Positions 25,359 through 35,585 of a DNA stretch of 64,000 nt are shown here, piece by piece. The DNA comes from Isoptericola halotolerans (lineage in GTDB: Bacteria; Actinomycetota; Actinomycetes; Actinomycetales; Cellulomonadaceae): the NCBI RefSeq assembly GCF_003003075.1, contig NZ_PVTX01000007.1, positions 124,001-188,000 on the forward strand, given 5' to 3'. The position numbers were made by a program, and so were the translations under genes. The notes under the pieces are model-generated. The model was not told the origin of the DNA and ran no database searches. It saw nothing but the letters and a program-made list of their open reading frames with translations. The number at the start of each line of letters is the position of its first letter. The stretch's first letter is position 1.

Positions 25359-26522
25359 TCAGGACACCGAGACGACCGGTGCGCCGGCCTGCGCGTCGTT
25401 CTCGGGCGCCGGCATCGACTCCGCGATCCGCATGGCCTCCTCGATGAGCGTCTCGACGATCATGGCCTCGGGCACGGTCTTGATGACCTCGCCCTTGACG
25501 AAGATCTGCCCCTTGCCGTTGCCGGACGCGACGCCGAGGTCCGCCTCGCGGGCCTCGCCCGGGCCGTTGACGACGCAGCCCATGACCGCGACGCGCAGCG
25601 GGACCTCCATGCCCTCGAGCCCGGCGGTGACCTTCTCGGCCAACGAGTACACGTCCACCTGGGCACGTCCGCAGGACGGGCACGAGACGATCTCCAGCTT
25701 GCGCTCGCGCAGGTTGAGCGACTGCAGGATCTGCAGGCCGACCTTGACCTCCTCGACCGGCGGCGCGGACAGCGAGACCCGGATGGTGTCCCCGATCCCC
25801 TGGCTCAGCAGGGCGCCGAACGCCGTGGCGGACTTGATGGTTCCCTGGAACGCGGGCCCCGCCTCGGTCACGCCGAGGTGCAGCGGCCAGTCGCCGCGCT
25901 GCGAGAGCAGCTCGTAGGCGCGCACCATCACGACCGGGTCGTTGTGCTTGACCGAGATCTTGAAGTCGTGGAAGTCGTGCTCCTCGAACAGGCTCGCCTC
26001 CCACACGGCCGACTCGACGAGGGCCTCCGGCGTCGGCTTGCCGTACTTCTCGAGCAGCCGCTTGTCGAGCGAGCCGGCGTTGACGCCGATGCGCAGCGAG
26101 GTGCCGTGGTCCTTGGCGGCCTGGGCGATCTCCTTCACCTGGTCGTCGAACCTCTTGATGTTGCCGGGGTTCACCCGGACGGCCGCGCAACCCGCCTCGA
26201 TCGCCGCGAACACGTACTTCGGCTGGAAGTGGATGTCCGCGATGACCGGGATCTGGGACTTCTTGGCGATGATCGGCAGCGCGTCGGCGTCGTCCTGCGT
26301 CGGGCAGGCCACCCGGACGATGTCGCAGCCAGATGCCGTGAGCTCCGCGATCTGCTGGAGCGTGGCGTTGATGTCCGTCGTCTTCGTCGTCGTCATCGAC
26401 TGGACGCTGACGGGCGCGTCACCGCCGACGTACACGTCGCCGACCCGGATCTTGCGGGTCTTCCTGCGCGGGGCGAGCACGGGGGCGGGAGCGGCAGGGA
26501 TGCCGAGGTTCACTGCAGTCAC
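25359..26522 (-). CDS. ispG: 4-hydroxy-3-methylbut-2-en-1-yl diphosphate synthase
   Basis: A 387-residue [4Fe-4S] enzyme of the MEP isoprenoid pathway. It has the family start [20 protein letters not shown], a TIM-barrel body, and the iron-sulphur ligands in [12 protein letters not shown] (about residue 270) and [13 protein letters not shown] (about residue 305). Electrons come from ferredoxin or flavodoxin. GTG 26522 is preceded after 6 nt by GATACT, so the transcript may be leaderless. The rip protease and dxr lie upstream, an isoprenoid grouping common in Actinobacteria. Confidence 0.97.
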   Translation of the reverse strand: MTAVNLGIPAAPAPVLAPRRKTRKIRVGDVYVGGDAPVSVQSMTTTKTTDINATLQQIAELTASGCDIVRVACPTQDDADALPIIAKKSQIPVIADIHFQPKYVFAAIEAGCAAVRVNPGNIKRFDDQVKEIAQAAKDHGTSLRIGVNAGSLDKRLLEKYGKPTPEALVESAVWEASLFEEHDFHDFKISVKHNDPVVMVRAYELLSQRGDWPLHLGVTEAGPAFQGTIKSATAFGALLSQGIGDTIRVSLSAPPVEEVKVGLQILQSLNLRERKLEIVSCPSCGRAQVDVYSLAEKVTAGLEGMEVPLRVAVMGCVVNGPGEAREADLGVASGNGKGQIFVKGEVIKTVPEAMIVETLIEEAMRIAESMPAPENDAQAGAPVVSVS

Positions 26523-26606
26523 GACCCCAGTATCGCGCGTCCTGGGGCGTGCTACGCACGCGGGAGGCGGACGTCACCTCGTCGGGCCGCGGCGGTCACA
26601 CGAACT

Positions 26607-27872
26607 TCACAGGAGGCGGACCGGATCGACGAGGTCGGCGACCATGAGGACGGCTCCCACGCCGACGAGCACGACGAACACCACGTAGGCGACCGGCATC
26701 ATCTTGGCGACGTCCGCCGGGCCGGGCAGGGTGGCACCCCGGACGCGCGCGACGGTGCGCCGCGCGCCCTCGTACAGGGCGTTGACCACGTGGCCCCCGT
26801 CCAGCGGCAGCAGCGGGATGAGGTTGAACATGAACAGCGCGATGTTGAGCGCCGCGAGCAGCATGAGCATGAGCTGCATGCGGGCCAGGACCGTGTAGTC
26901 CTCGGCCCCGGCGGCGTCGACGGCGACGCGACCGACGCCGACGACGGACATGACCGAGTCCTGGGCGCGCGGCTCGTCGGTGAACGCCTGGTAGGCCGCG
27001 TCGTAGATGCGCACCGGCAGGGTGGCGATCGCGTGCGCGGTGCCGGAGACCTGCATCCACACGGCCTCGGGCACGCTGGAGGCCGGCAGCGGCTGCCGCT
27101 CCACGCTCGAGGACACGCCCAGCAGCGCGCCGTCGACCATGACGGGCTCGCCGTCGTCGCCCGTCACGGCGTACCCCTCGTCGTCCGTCAGAGGACGCTC
27201 CGCGGGGGTCGGCGTGACCTGCAGCGTGACCTCCTCGCCGTCGCGCAGCACCGTGAGCGGGACGTCCTCACCGGCGCGGTCGTTCACCATGCCGACCAGC
27301 TGGGACCATTCCTCGACCGGTACGCCGTCGAACGACACGACCTCGTCGCCGGGCCGGACCCCGGCGGCGGCCGCCGCGGAGTCCTCACCGACGTCCGCGA
27401 CCGTCGTCGTCGCCGCGGGCATCCCGATGCCGAGGAACACCACGGCCAGCAGCACGACGGCGATGACGAGGTTCATCACGGGCCCGCCGAGCATCACCAC
27501 CAGCTTCTTCGGCGTGGAGAGGTGGTAGAACGCCCGGTGCTCCTCCCCCGGCCGGATCTCGCTGACGCTGGCGTCGCGCGCGTCGGCCACGACCCGGGCG
27601 AAGAAGCCGTCGCGCGGACGGCTGCCGGCCGGCGCGGGCGGCATCATCCCGACCAGGCGCACGTACCCGCCGAGCGGGATCGCCTTGAGCCCGTACTCGG
27701 TCTCGCCCTTCGTCCGCGACCAGAGCGTGGGACCGAACCCGACCATGTACTCGCTGACGCGCACGCCGAACTTCTTGGCCGGCACCATGTGGCCGACCTC
27801 GTGCAGCGCGATCGAGACGAGGATGCCGAGCACGATGACGACGATGCCGACGACGACGGGAAGGATGTCCAC
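26607..27872 (-). CDS. Site-2 intramembrane zinc metalloprotease (RseP/Rip1 type)
   Basis: A 421-residue membrane protease. The zinc motif HEVGH lies at residues 24-28 in the first helix, the PDZ domain follows at about residues 175-260 (VRPGDEVVSFDGVPVEEWSQLV), and the third-ligand region reads FNLIPLLPLDGGHVVNALYE near residue 360. Such proteases cut transmembrane anti-sigma factors; in mycobacteria Rip1 controls several sigma pathways. The GTG start lies 7 nt after TACGCT, suggesting a leaderless message. It lies 57 bp downstream of dxr. Confidence 0.95.
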   Translation of the reverse strand: MDILPVVVGIVVIVLGILVSIALHEVGHMVPAKKFGVRVSEYMVGFGPTLWSRTKGETEYGLKAIPLGGYVRLVGMMPPAPAGSRPRDGFFARVVADARDASVSEIRPGEEHRAFYHLSTPKKLVVMLGGPVMNLVIAVVLLAVVFLGIGMPAATTTVADVGEDSAAAAAGVRPGDEVVSFDGVPVEEWSQLVGMVNDRAGEDVPLTVLRDGEEVTLQVTPTPAERPLTDDEGYAVTGDDGEPVMVDGALLGVSSSVERQPLPASSVPEAVWMQVSGTAHAIATLPVRIYDAAYQAFTDEPRAQDSVMSVVGVGRVAVDAAGAEDYTVLARMQLMLMLLAALNIALFMFNLIPLLPLDGGHVVNALYEGARRTVARVRGATLPGPADVAKMMPVAYVVFVVLVGVGAVLMVADLVDPVRLL

Positions 27873-27929
27873 GCCTGCCAGCGTAGGCGACGTTCCTGGG
27901 TGCGCGGGGCGCCCCGTGCGCCGGGCGGC

Positions 27930-29123
27930 TCAGCTCCGGGCGAGCAGCTCGTCGGCGCGGCCCCGGGCCCAGGCCTCGACCGCCTCGACGGTCTCGAGCG
28001 TGACCTCGGCCGGTGCGACGCCCTCGTGCTCGCCCAGCACGCGTTCCACCGTGTCGACGATGTCGCAGAACCCGACCCGCCCGCTCAGGAAGGCCGCGAC
28101 GCCCTGCTCGTTCGCGGCGTTGTAGACCGCCGGATGGGTGCCCGACGCCGCGGCGGCGGCCCGCGCGAGCCCGACGGCCGGGAAGGTCGCGTCGTCCAGC
28201 GGCTCGAACGTCCAGGTCGTCGCCTGCGACCAGTCGCACGGCGGGCTGACCACGTCGAGCCGGTCCGGCCAGGACAGGCCGAGGGCGATGGGCAGGCGCA
28301 TGTCCGGCGGCGACGCCTGGGCGATCGTGGACCCGTCGCAGAACTCGACCATCGAGTGCACCACCGACTGCGGGTGGACCACGACCGTGATGTCGTCGGT
28401 CGGGACGTCGAAGAGCAGGTGCGCCTCGATCAGCTCGAGCCCCTTGTTCATCAGGCTCGCCGAGTTCACGGTCACGACCGGGCCCATGGCCCACGTCGGG
28501 TGGGCGAGCGCCTGCTCGGCGGTGACCGCCTTGATCTCGTCCCGGGTGCGGCCGCGGAACGGCCCGCCCGAGGCCGTGAGGATCAGCCGACGGACCTCGC
28601 TGCGGGCGGGCGAGTGGGCACCGCCGCGCAGCGCCTGGGCGATGGCGGAGTGCTCCGAGTCCACGGGCACGATCTGGTCGGGGGCGGCGAGCGCCTTGAC
28701 GAGCGGACCGCCCACGACGAGCGACTCCTTGTTCGCCAGCGCCAGCGTGGAGCCGGCCTCGAGCGCCGCCAGCGTCGGTCGCAGCCCGACCGAGCCCGTG
28801 ATGCCGTTGAGCACGACGTCGGCGCCGCGGCCGGCCACCTCGGTGGCGGCCTGCGGTCCGGCGAGGACCTCGACGTCGTCGGCGCGCGAGCCCAACCGGG
28901 TGGCCAGGGCCGCGCGCAGGTCGTCCGCCCGCGCGGGGTCGGCCACCGCGACCGTCCGCACGGCGAGCGCCTCGGCCTGCTCCGCGAGCAGACCGACGTC
29001 GGAGCCTCCGGCGCTGATCGCCTCGACCACGAACCGGTCGGGATGGGCGGTGACGACGTCGATGGCCTGCGTGCCGATCGAGCCGGTCGAGCCGAGGAGG
29101 GTGACGGTGCGAGGAGAGCTCAT
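27930..29123 (-). CDS. dxr: 1-deoxy-D-xylulose 5-phosphate reductoisomerase
   Basis: A 397-residue NADPH enzyme for the first committed step of the MEP pathway. It has the Rossmann motif [17 protein letters not shown] at residues 7-23, [12 protein letters not shown] near residue 110, the metal-site segment [13 protein letters not shown], and the flexible loop [17 protein letters not shown] lies 7 nt before ATG 29123; the open frame continues upstream but without similarity. It follows the DivIVA-domain gene by 16 bp. Confidence 0.97.
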   Translation of the reverse strand: MSSPRTVTLLGSTGSIGTQAIDVVTAHPDRFVVEAISAGGSDVGLLAEQAEALAVRTVAVADPARADDLRAALATRLGSRADDVEVLAGPQAATEVAGRGADVVLNGITGSVGLRPTLAALEAGSTLALANKESLVVGGPLVKALAAPDQIVPVDSEHSAIAQALRGGAHSPARSEVRRLILTASGGPFRGRTRDEIKAVTAEQALAHPTWAMGPVVTVNSASLMNKGLELIEAHLLFDVPTDDITVVVHPQSVVHSMVEFCDGSTIAQASPPDMRLPIALGLSWPDRLDVVSPPCDWSQATTWTFEPLDDATFPAVGLARAAAAASGTHPAVYNAANEQGVAAFLSGRVGFCDIVDTVERVLGEHEGVAPAEVTLETVEAVEAWARGRADELLARS

Positions 29124-29139
29124 GGCGTCATCCTCGCAG

Positions 29140-29694
29140 TCACTCGACGCCGAGCAGCACCTCGATGGCCCGCGCCAGGAACTTGTCCACCGACGCCTCG
29201 CCGTAGGCGTCCGCACCCTTGGCCCGGCCGAAGGTGGCCGAGCGCACCTCCGCGGCCGTCAGGGGCTCCTGCCGGTCGAAGTACCCCACCAGGCGGTCGC
29301 ACAGCGCGTCGACGTCATCCATGTCGTAGCCCTGCTGGCCGCGCTCCGCCGGGGCGAACTTGGCGCCGTCCGGGCGGCCCAGCCGGCCGTACAGCGTGCG
29401 AGCGCGCTCCGCGAGAGCGCCCATCCACGCCTCCTGCCCGTGCTGGTTGACGAAGTCGGCCCGCTGCCGGGCGATGAACGCACCCTCCAGCCGGTCGAGG
29501 GCGGCGTCGACCTCGTGCGTGTTGTACCCGCCGCGGACGAGCTCGAACGTCGACGTCGCGATGTCCGCGTTCGTCATCGGCTCCGGCGTCCGACCCTCGT
29601 ACGCCTGACGCGCGTGGTCGAAGAAGTCGTCGACCTCGTCCGGGTCGTACCCGGAGCGCATCTTCGACACGGTGGAAAAGAGGGTGCTGCTCAC
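29140..29694 (-). CDS. DivIVA domain-containing protein
   Basis: A 184-residue soluble protein with three short DivIVA-like units: [45 protein letters not shown] and [20 protein letters not shown]. Each has the G-Y-x-x-x-E/D-V-D core found at the N-terminus of DivIVA/Wag31, which recognises curved membrane. It lacks the long coiled coil of Wag31, so it is probably a partner rather than the main polar scaffold. GTG overlaps the rlmN stop codon as GTGA, so translation is coupled. Confidence 0.85.
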   Translation of the reverse strand: MSSTLFSTVSKMRSGYDPDEVDDFFDHARQAYEGRTPEPMTNADIATSTFELVRGGYNTHEVDAALDRLEGAFIARQRADFVNQHGQEAWMGALAERARTLYGRLGRPDGAKFAPAERGQQGYDMDDVDALCDRLVGYFDRQEPLTAAEVRSATFGRAKGADAYGEASVDKFLARAIEVLLGVE

Positions 29695-30872
29695 TCGTCG
29701 TCCTCCTCGGCGGCCAGCTGCCCGCAGGCGCCATCGATGTCGCTCCCACGGGTGTCACGGATCGTGGTGGGGATGCCGTGCCCGCGCAATCGTGCCACGA
29801 ACTCGTCCTCGACGGAACGCTCGCTGGCCGTCCAGATGGACCCCGGGGTGGGGTTCAGCGGGATGGGGTTGACGTGCACCCACCCCCGGCCCCGGGCGTT
29901 GAGCTTCTCGCCGAGCAGGTCCGCACGCCAGGCGTGGTCGTTCATGTCCTTGATCAGCGCGTACTCGATCGACACCCGGCGCCCGGTCACCTCGAAGTAC
30001 CGGCGGGCGGTGTCCAGGGTCTCGTCGACGCTCCAGCGGGTGTTGATGGGCACCAGCTCCGAGCGCAGGTCGTCGTCCGGGGCGTGCAGGCTCAGCGCCA
30101 GCGTCACGGGGATGCCCTCGTCGGTGAGCCGGCGCATCGCGGGGACGAGACCCACCGTGGAGACGGTGATGTTGCGGGCCGACATGCCCAGGCCCTGCGG
30201 CGCCGGCGCGACGAGCGCCCGCACCGTCTCGATGACCGCCTTGTAGTTGGCCAGCGGCTCGCCCATGCCCATGAACACCAGGTTGTTCAGCCGGGCGGGG
30301 CCGCCGGGGATCTCGCCCCGGTCCAGCGACCGGAACGCCGCCCGCACCTGCTCCAGGATCTCCGCCGTGGACAGGTTGCGGGTCAGGCCCAGCTGACCCG
30401 TGGCGCAGAACGGGCAGGCCATCCCGCAACCCGCCTGCGACGACACGCAGAGGGTCGTCCGGTTCGGGTAGCGCATCAGCACCGACTCGACCTTGGCGTC
30501 GTCGAAGAGGTGCCAGAGCGTCTTGACGGTGGTGCCGCCGTCGGCCTCCATGCGCCGCGTGGGGCGGATCAGTGGCGGGAACATCGTCGTGGCGAGCGCG
30601 TCCCGGGTCGACTTCGGCAGGTCCGTCATCTCGGCAGGGTCCGAGGTGAAGTGGGTGAAGTAGTGGGCCGCGAGCTGCTTGGCGCGGAACGGCTTCTCGC
30701 CCATCTCCACGACGGACGCGACGCGCTCGTCGGGAGTGAGGTCCGCGAAGTGCTTCGGCGGCTTGCCGCGACGCCTCGGCGCCATCTGCAGCGGAAGAGG
30801 CTTCGTCTCGTCGGACGGCCGGACGGCGGGGACGCCGAGCGCGGTCGTGGTGCGAGCGGTGGGTGTTGCCAT
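29691..30872 (-). CDS. rlmN: 23S rRNA (adenine-2503-C2)/tRNA methyltransferase RlmN
   Basis: A 393-residue radical-SAM enzyme that methylates C2 of A2503 in 23S rRNA. The cluster motif CGMACPFC follows [12 protein letters not shown] near residue 150, and the conserved [14 protein letters not shown] lies near residue 215. The family's second active cysteine lies in the C-terminal region near [21 protein letters not shown] is 5 nt before the ATG. It follows cdsA by 17 bp and overlaps the DivIVA-domain gene by GTGA. Confidence 0.97.
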   Translation of the reverse strand: MATPTARTTTALGVPAVRPSDETKPLPLQMAPRRRGKPPKHFADLTPDERVASVVEMGEKPFRAKQLAAHYFTHFTSDPAEMTDLPKSTRDALATTMFPPLIRPTRRMEADGGTTVKTLWHLFDDAKVESVLMRYPNRTTLCVSSQAGCGMACPFCATGQLGLTRNLSTAEILEQVRAAFRSLDRGEIPGGPARLNNLVFMGMGEPLANYKAVIETVRALVAPAPQGLGMSARNITVSTVGLVPAMRRLTDEGIPVTLALSLHAPDDDLRSELVPINTRWSVDETLDTARRYFEVTGRRVSIEYALIKDMNDHAWRADLLGEKLNARGRGWVHVNPIPLNPTPGSIWTASERSVEDEFVARLRGHGIPTTIRDTRGSDIDGACGQLAAEEDDE

Positions 30873-30889
30873 GACGATTCCTTCGGGGC

Positions 30890-31723
30890 TCAGACGGTCG
30901 CCTGCAGGACGAGGTACACGAACGGCGCGGTGACGACGAGCGAGTCGAGTCGGTCCAGCACGCCCCCGTGGCCCGGGAGGAGCGAACCCATGTCCTTCAA
31001 GTCTAGGTCGCGCTTGATGAGGGACTCGGCGAGATCCCCGGCGGTCGCCGTGACGGCGGTCAGCACGCCGAGACCGACGCCGACCCACCACGGTGCGTCC
31101 AGCACCAGCAACGCCCCGGCGACGCCGACGACGACCGCCAGCAGCACCGAGCCGCCCAGCCCTTCCCAGCTCTTCTTCGGGCTCACCGACGGCGCGAGCG
31201 GGTGCCTCCCGAAGAAGACGCCGGCGACGTAGCCCCCGACGTCGTTCGCCACCGCGAGCAGCACGAAGAGCACCACGCGGAGCTCACCGTCCGGCTCGTC
31301 GAGGATGAGCAGGACGAAGCCCGCCAGGAACGGCAGGTAGGTGGCGGCGAAGACGCCCGCCGAGGCGTCCCGCAACGCTCGCGGGCCGGAGCCGTCGAGC
31401 ACGCGCCAGACCACGACCGCGCCGACCGTGAGCACGAACGCCACGAGCAGCGCCTCGGGTCCGGCCGCGTAGGCCGACACCGCCATGCCGGCGCCCCCGA
31501 CGAGCAGCGGCGTCAGGGGGATGGCGATGTCACGCCGTGCGAAGGCCTTGCGCAGCTCCCACAGCGCCGCGCTCTGCGCCAGGATCACGAACGCGACGAA
31601 CGGCTCCGGCCGGAACCAGAGCGAGGCCGCGAGAGCGACGAGCAGGCCGACTCCGACCGCGACGGCCGCCGGGAGGTTGCGCCCGGCTCGAGAGGGTCCG
31701 CGCTGCGCGTCGACGGATGACAT
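30890..31723 (-). CDS. cdsA: Phosphatidate cytidylyltransferase
   Basis: A 277-residue membrane enzyme that converts phosphatidate and CTP to CDP-diacylglycerol. About eight helices precede the signature S-x-x-x-K-R-D-x-K-D-x-x-x-x-x-P-G-H-G-G, here [20 protein letters not shown] near residues 228-247. ATG overlaps the frr stop by one base (TGATG), so translation is coupled in the rpsB-tsf-pyrH-frr-cdsA series. Confidence 0.96.
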   Translation of the reverse strand: MSSVDAQRGPSRAGRNLPAAVAVGVGLLVALAASLWFRPEPFVAFVILAQSAALWELRKAFARRDIAIPLTPLLVGGAGMAVSAYAAGPEALLVAFVLTVGAVVVWRVLDGSGPRALRDASAGVFAATYLPFLAGFVLLILDEPDGELRVVLFVLLAVANDVGGYVAGVFFGRHPLAPSVSPKKSWEGLGGSVLLAVVVGVAGALLVLDAPWWVGVGLGVLTAVTATAGDLAESLIKRDLDLKDMGSLLPGHGGVLDRLDSLVVTAPFVYLVLQATV

Positions 31724-32280
31724 CAGACCTCGAGCAGCTCGCTCTCCTTGCCGGCGAGGAGCTGGTCCACGAGGTCGACGTGCTTCTTGGTCAGCGACTC
31801 GAGCTCCTTCTCCGCACGCGAGCCCTCGTCCTCGCCGACCTCGCCGTCCTTGACCAGCCGGTCGATCTGCTCCTTGGCCTTGCGGCGCACGCCGCGCACC
31901 GAGATCCGCGCGTCCTCCGCCTTGGTCTTGGCGAGCTTGACGTAGTCCCGGCGGCGCTCCTCGGTCAGCGTCGGCATGACGATGCGGATCGAGTTGCCGT
32001 CGTTCGACGGGTTGACGCCCAGGTCGGACTCGCGCAGAGCCTTCTCGATCGCCGCCATCGACCCCTTGTCGAACGGTGTGATCAGGACCGTGCGCGCGTC
32101 CGGGATGTTGAACGAGGCGAGCTGCTGCAGCGGCGTGGGAGCGCCGTAGTAGTCCACCTCGATCGAGGAGAACATGCCGGAGTTCGCACGGCCCGTGCGG
32201 ATACCGGCGAACTGCTCCTTGGCGAACTCGATCGCCGTGTCCATCTTCTCCTCGGCCTCGAGGAGGGTGTCGTCGATCAC
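31723..32280 (-). CDS. frr: Ribosome recycling factor
   Basis: A 185-residue protein that splits post-termination ribosomes with EF-G. It has the start [32 protein letters not shown], the hinge region [21 protein letters not shown] and the conserved C-terminal helix [20 protein letters not shown]. Length is standard. The start is GTG, 42 bp after pyrH. Confidence 0.98.
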   Translation of the reverse strand: MIDDTLLEAEEKMDTAIEFAKEQFAGIRTGRANSGMFSSIEVDYYGAPTPLQQLASFNIPDARTVLITPFDKGSMAAIEKALRESDLGVNPSNDGNSIRIVMPTLTEERRRDYVKLAKTKAEDARISVRGVRRKAKEQIDRLVKDGEVGEDEGSRAEKELESLTKKHVDLVDQLLAGKESELLEV

Positions 32281-32322
32281 CCGGTGCTCCTTGTTCGTGA
32301 GATGTGGCTTCGTCAGGACGAC

Positions 32323-33087
32323 TCAGCGGGTCGTGACCGAGGTCCCGATCTTGTCGCCGAGCAGTGCACGGGTCACGTTACCGTTCTCCTCCAGCCCGAA
32401 GACGCGCATGTGCACGTCGTTGTCGCGGCACAGCGAGAGCGCGGTGGCGTCCATGACGTTCAGGCCACGGACGAGCGCGTCGGTGTACGTGAGGTGGTCC
32501 AGCTTCTCCGCGGCGGGGTCCGTCCGGGGATCCGCGCTGTAGACGCCGTCGACACCGTTCTTGCCCATCAGCACCTCGTCGCAGTGCGTCTCGAGGGCGC
32601 GCTGCACGGAGACGGTGTCCGTGGAGAAGTACGGCATGCCGGCCCCGGCCCCGAAGATGACCACGCGGCCCTTCTCCAGGTGCCGGATGGCGCGCAGCGG
32701 GATGTACGGCTCGGCCACCTGCCCCATGGTGATGGCCGTCTGCACACGCGTCTTGACGCCGTCCTGCTCGAGGAAGTCCTGCAGCGCCAGGCAGTTCATG
32801 ACGGTGCCGAGCATGCCCATGTAGTCGGCGCGCGCGCGGTCGAGGCCGGCGCGGGAGAGCTCGGCGCCGCGGAAGAAGTTCCCGCCGCCGACGACGATCG
32901 CGACCTGCACGCCCTGCCGGACGGCGTCACCGATCTCCTGCGCGACGCGACGCACGACGCCCGTCTCCAACCCGACGTTGCCTCCGCCGAACGTCTCGCC
33001 CGAGAGCTTGAGCAGCACCCGTCGCGTGCCGGTCTCCCTGTGCGGGACCTGCGTGGCGACGAGCTGGTCCTGATCGATCTGGGTCAT
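32323..33087 (-). CDS. pyrH: Uridylate kinase
   Basis: A 254-residue hexameric enzyme that phosphorylates UMP. The amino-acid-kinase core shows [13 protein letters not shown] at residues 23-35, [15 protein letters not shown] near 64-78, and [17 protein letters not shown] near 148-164. The first 20 residues form a short actinobacterial extension. ATG 33087 was chosen; its ribosome binding site is weak (GGTGG). A 166-bp gap with three hairpins separates it from tsf. Confidence 0.97.
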   Translation of the reverse strand: MTQIDQDQLVATQVPHRETGTRRVLLKLSGETFGGGNVGLETGVVRRVAQEIGDAVRQGVQVAIVVGGGNFFRGAELSRAGLDRARADYMGMLGTVMNCLALQDFLEQDGVKTRVQTAITMGQVAEPYIPLRAIRHLEKGRVVIFGAGAGMPYFSTDTVSVQRALETHCDEVLMGKNGVDGVYSADPRTDPAAEKLDHLTYTDALVRGLNVMDATALSLCRDNDVHMRVFGLEENGNVTRALLGDKIGTSVTTR

Positions 33088-33110
33088 GCCACCGTCCGTC
33101 TCTGTGCACG

Positions 33111-33245
33111 CCCGGGACGATCTGCCCGGGGTCGGTCTCCTCGCGCATCCTGGCACCGGATGCGCGCGCCCGCTCTCCGGCGGTCCATCCCGGACGCGAG
33201 CGAGCATGCGACGGCCCGGCCGCACCAGGGGGCACGACCGGGCCG
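33111..33245 (-). terminator. Three tandem hairpins between tsf and pyrH
   Basis: In transcription order the stems are 33212-33219 with 33238-33245 (8 bp, directly after tsf), 33142-33150 with 33158-33166 (9 bp, 7-base loop) and 33111-33116 with 33125-33130 (6 bp, CCCGGG). All are perfect. None is followed by a T-tract. They may stop or slow polymerase after tsf or protect the tsf mRNA end. Confidence 0.55.
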
Positions 33246-33253
33246 AGGACGCG

Positions 33254-34093
33254 TCAGTTGCCGACGCGGAAGCGGACGAAGGCCTGCAGCTCGCCACCGG
33301 TGGCGGCGACGTGCTTGGCGACCGTCGTCTTCGGGTCCTTCGCGAGGGGCTGGTCCAGCAGGACGACCTCCTTGAAGAAGCCGTTGAGCCGACCCTCGAC
33401 GATCTTGGGCAGCGCCGCCTCGGGCTTGCCCTCGTTCTTCGAGGTCTCCAGCGCGATCTCGCGCTCCTTGGCGACGGTGTCCGCCGGGACGTCGTCACGC
33501 GTCAGGTACGTCGGCGCGATGGCGGCGACGTGCTGGGCGACGTCCTTCGCCACGGGCTCCGCGGCCTCGTCGGTGACCACGAGGACACCGATCGACGGCG
33601 GCAGGTCCTTGGCGGTCTTGTGCAGGTACGCCGTGACCTTCGGGCCCTCTACACGAGCCACGCGGCGCAGGACGATCTTCTCGCCCATGGTCGCGCCCCG
33701 GACGGCGACGAGGTCGGCGACCGTCCCGCCCTCGGCGGGCGCGGCGAGCGCGGCGTCGAGGTCGGAGGCCCCGGCCGCGGCGACGGCCTCGAGCACGGCG
33801 TCGGCCAGCGCGATGAACTGCTCGTTCTTCGCGACGAAGTCCGTCTCGGAGTTGAGCTCGATCATCGTGGCGGTCTGCCCGGCGTCGCCGTCGGAGACCT
33901 TCACGGCGACGAGGCCCTCGGAGGCGGCGTTGCCCTCGCGCTTGGCCGCGCGGGCGAGGCCCTTCGTGCGGATGATCTCGATGGCCTTGTCGGTGTTGCC
34001 GTCGGCCTCGTCGAGCGCCTTCTTGACGTCGAGCATGCCGGCACCGGTGCGCTCGCGCAGGGCCTTGATGTCAGCGGCGGTGTAGTTCGCCAT
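33254..34093 (-). CDS. tsf: Elongation factor Ts
   Basis: A 279-residue nucleotide-exchange factor for EF-Tu. The N-terminal UBA-like domain [21 protein letters not shown], the EF-Tu contact [10 protein letters not shown] (T-D-F-V), and the core repeats are all present. Length is normal for Actinobacteria. GGAGGA stands 9 nt before the ATG. rpsB lies upstream with a 15-bp perfect hairpin between them. Confidence 0.98.
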   Translation of the reverse strand: MANYTAADIKALRERTGAGMLDVKKALDEADGNTDKAIEIIRTKGLARAAKREGNAASEGLVAVKVSDGDAGQTATMIELNSETDFVAKNEQFIALADAVLEAVAAAGASDLDAALAAPAEGGTVADLVAVRGATMGEKIVLRRVARVEGPKVTAYLHKTAKDLPPSIGVLVVTDEAAEPVAKDVAQHVAAIAPTYLTRDDVPADTVAKEREIALETSKNEGKPEAALPKIVEGRLNGFFKEVVLLDQPLAKDPKTTVAKHVAATGGELQAFVRFRVGN

Positions 34094-34133
34094 GGGGGGA
34101 TGTCCTCCGTGCTGGTGTCGGTGTGCGGTGAAC

Positions 34134-34166
34134 CGGCGGGCCGGGCGTCTGACGCCCGGCCCGCCG
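34134..34166 (-). terminator. Strong hairpin between rpsB and tsf
   Basis: A perfect 15-bp stem (34134-34148 with 34152-34166) and a 3-base loop, 4 bp after the rpsB stop codon. The sequence after it has no T-tract. In E. coli an attenuator also separates rpsB and tsf; the same function here is inferred. Confidence 0.65.
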
Positions 34167-34170
34167 CCGA

Positions 34171-35124
34171 TCACTCGGACTTCTCGGTCTTGGCCTCGGC
34201 CTCGGGCTCGGCCACGGCGACGGCCTCGGCCGCCGGAGCGGCGTCGGCGCCGGGGGCGACCGCGTCCTCGGCACCCGCGGCGCCCTCGGTCGCGGCGGCG
34301 TCCGGAGCCTGCTCGGCGGCCTCCACGGCGTCCTCGGCCTTCTCGGCCTCGGTCTCGGCACCGGCGAGCAGCTCGCGCTCCCACTCGGCCAGCGGCTCGG
34401 CCTCGGTCTCGGCGGTCGCGCCCTTCTTGCCGGAGGCGCGCTGCATCAGGCCCTCGGCGGCCGCGTCGGCGACGACGCGGGTGAGCAGCGTGACGGAGCG
34501 GATCGCGTCGTCGTTGCCCGGGATCGCGTAGTCGACCATGTCCGGGTCGCAGTTCGTGTCGAGGATCGCCACGACCGGGATGCCCAGCTTGCGCGCCTCG
34601 TCGACCGCGAGGTGCTCCTTGTTGGTGTCCACGATCCACACGGCCGACGGCGTCTTGGCCATGTCGCGGATGCCACCGAGCGTGCGGGCGAGCTTGTCCT
34701 TCTCGCGGCGCAGGACGAGCAGCTCCTTCTTCGTCAGGGACGAGGAGGCGACGTCGTCGAAGTCGATCTCCTCGAGCTCCTTGAGGCGCTGGAGACGCTT
34801 GTGCACGGTGGTGAAGTTGGTGAGCATGCCACCGAGCCAGCGGTGGTTGACGTACGGCATGCCGACGCGGGCGGCCTGCTCGGCCACGGGCTCCTGCGCC
34901 TGCTTCTTGGTGCCGACGAACAGGATGGTGCCGCCGTGGGCGACGGTCTCCTTGACGAACTCGTAGGCGCGGTCGATGTACGACAGCGACTGCTGGAGGT
35001 CGACGATGTAGATGCCGTTGCGCTCGGTGAAGATGAACCGCTTCATCTTCGGGTTCCAACGGCGGGTCTGGTGCCCGAAGTGGACACCGCTCTCGAGGAG
35101 CTGGCGCATGGTCACGACGGCCAT
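34171..35124 (-). CDS. rpsB: 30S ribosomal protein S2
   Basis: A 317-residue S2 with the standard core ([21 protein letters not shown], then [15 protein letters not shown], and [19 protein letters not shown]). After about residue 235 it carries a long Ala/Glu-rich acidic tail that is typical of some Actinobacteria and absent in E. coli (241 residues). AAAGGA precedes the ATG by 6 nt. A structured leader lies upstream, with hairpins at 35140-35173 and 35180-35203, and a possible promoter is at 35448-35453. Confidence 0.98.
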   Translation of the reverse strand: MAVVTMRQLLESGVHFGHQTRRWNPKMKRFIFTERNGIYIVDLQQSLSYIDRAYEFVKETVAHGGTILFVGTKKQAQEPVAEQAARVGMPYVNHRWLGGMLTNFTTVHKRLQRLKELEEIDFDDVASSSLTKKELLVLRREKDKLARTLGGIRDMAKTPSAVWIVDTNKEHLAVDEARKLGIPVVAILDTNCDPDMVDYAIPGNDDAIRSVTLLTRVVADAAAEGLMQRASGKKGATAETEAEPLAEWERELLAGAETEAEKAEDAVEAAEQAPDAAATEGAAGAEDAVAPGADAAPAAEAVAVAEPEAEAKTEKSE

Positions 35125-35585
35125 GACTGGTCCTTTCGCCGCGCGGACCCGGGATCCTCCCGGTGACCGCGCGCATCAGGTGACCGCCGTCGAGGGCGGT
35201 CACGGTGCTTCGGTTGTCGGCGGCGGGCATCCGGCCCGGCACCCCTGGCAACACGCCGGGTCTGCACCGCCGTCCCCGGAGGGACGCACGGACCGCTGCA
35301 GGCTCGGCCGTGCCCACCTCGGCCCTGCGAAGGCCGGAGGGGCACGTGCGTGATGCGCGATGTCGACCGCTGCCTGCCTCGTCCCGGCAACCGACGAGGT
35401 GGTCGGGAGGCGGGAACGACGCGTGGGCAGCACTGGTCGCAGCAGGAAGTCTACCCGACGAGGCTCTCGGGGCGGACCGGTCACGGGGGTGGTGCCGCTC
35501 ACCCGGTCGGCACCCACGACCGTTGCCGTCCACAGGATCGTCGAACCCGTCGACGACAACGGCTGCGGCGGGCCAGCCTCGCAGG
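35125..35585. promoter_or_regulatory. Divergent control region between rpsB and the M23 peptidase gene
   Basis: This 461-bp stretch holds no credible gene. Next to rpsB are a nested hairpin (outer arms 35140-35146 and 35167-35173, inner arms 35149-35154 and 35158-35163) and a 9-bp hairpin (35180-35188 with 35195-35203). A possible rpsB -10 box TAGACT is at 35448-35453 on the minus strand, giving a leader of over 300 nt. On the plus strand CAGCCT (35574-35579) serves the peptidase gene. Open frames across it lack coding signs. Confidence 0.45.

Noticed and set aside
24783-29450. A 1555-codon open frame on the plus strand opposite the GNAT, ispG, rip and dxr genes
   Set aside because: It crosses four real genes and has no domain, start signal or sensible composition.
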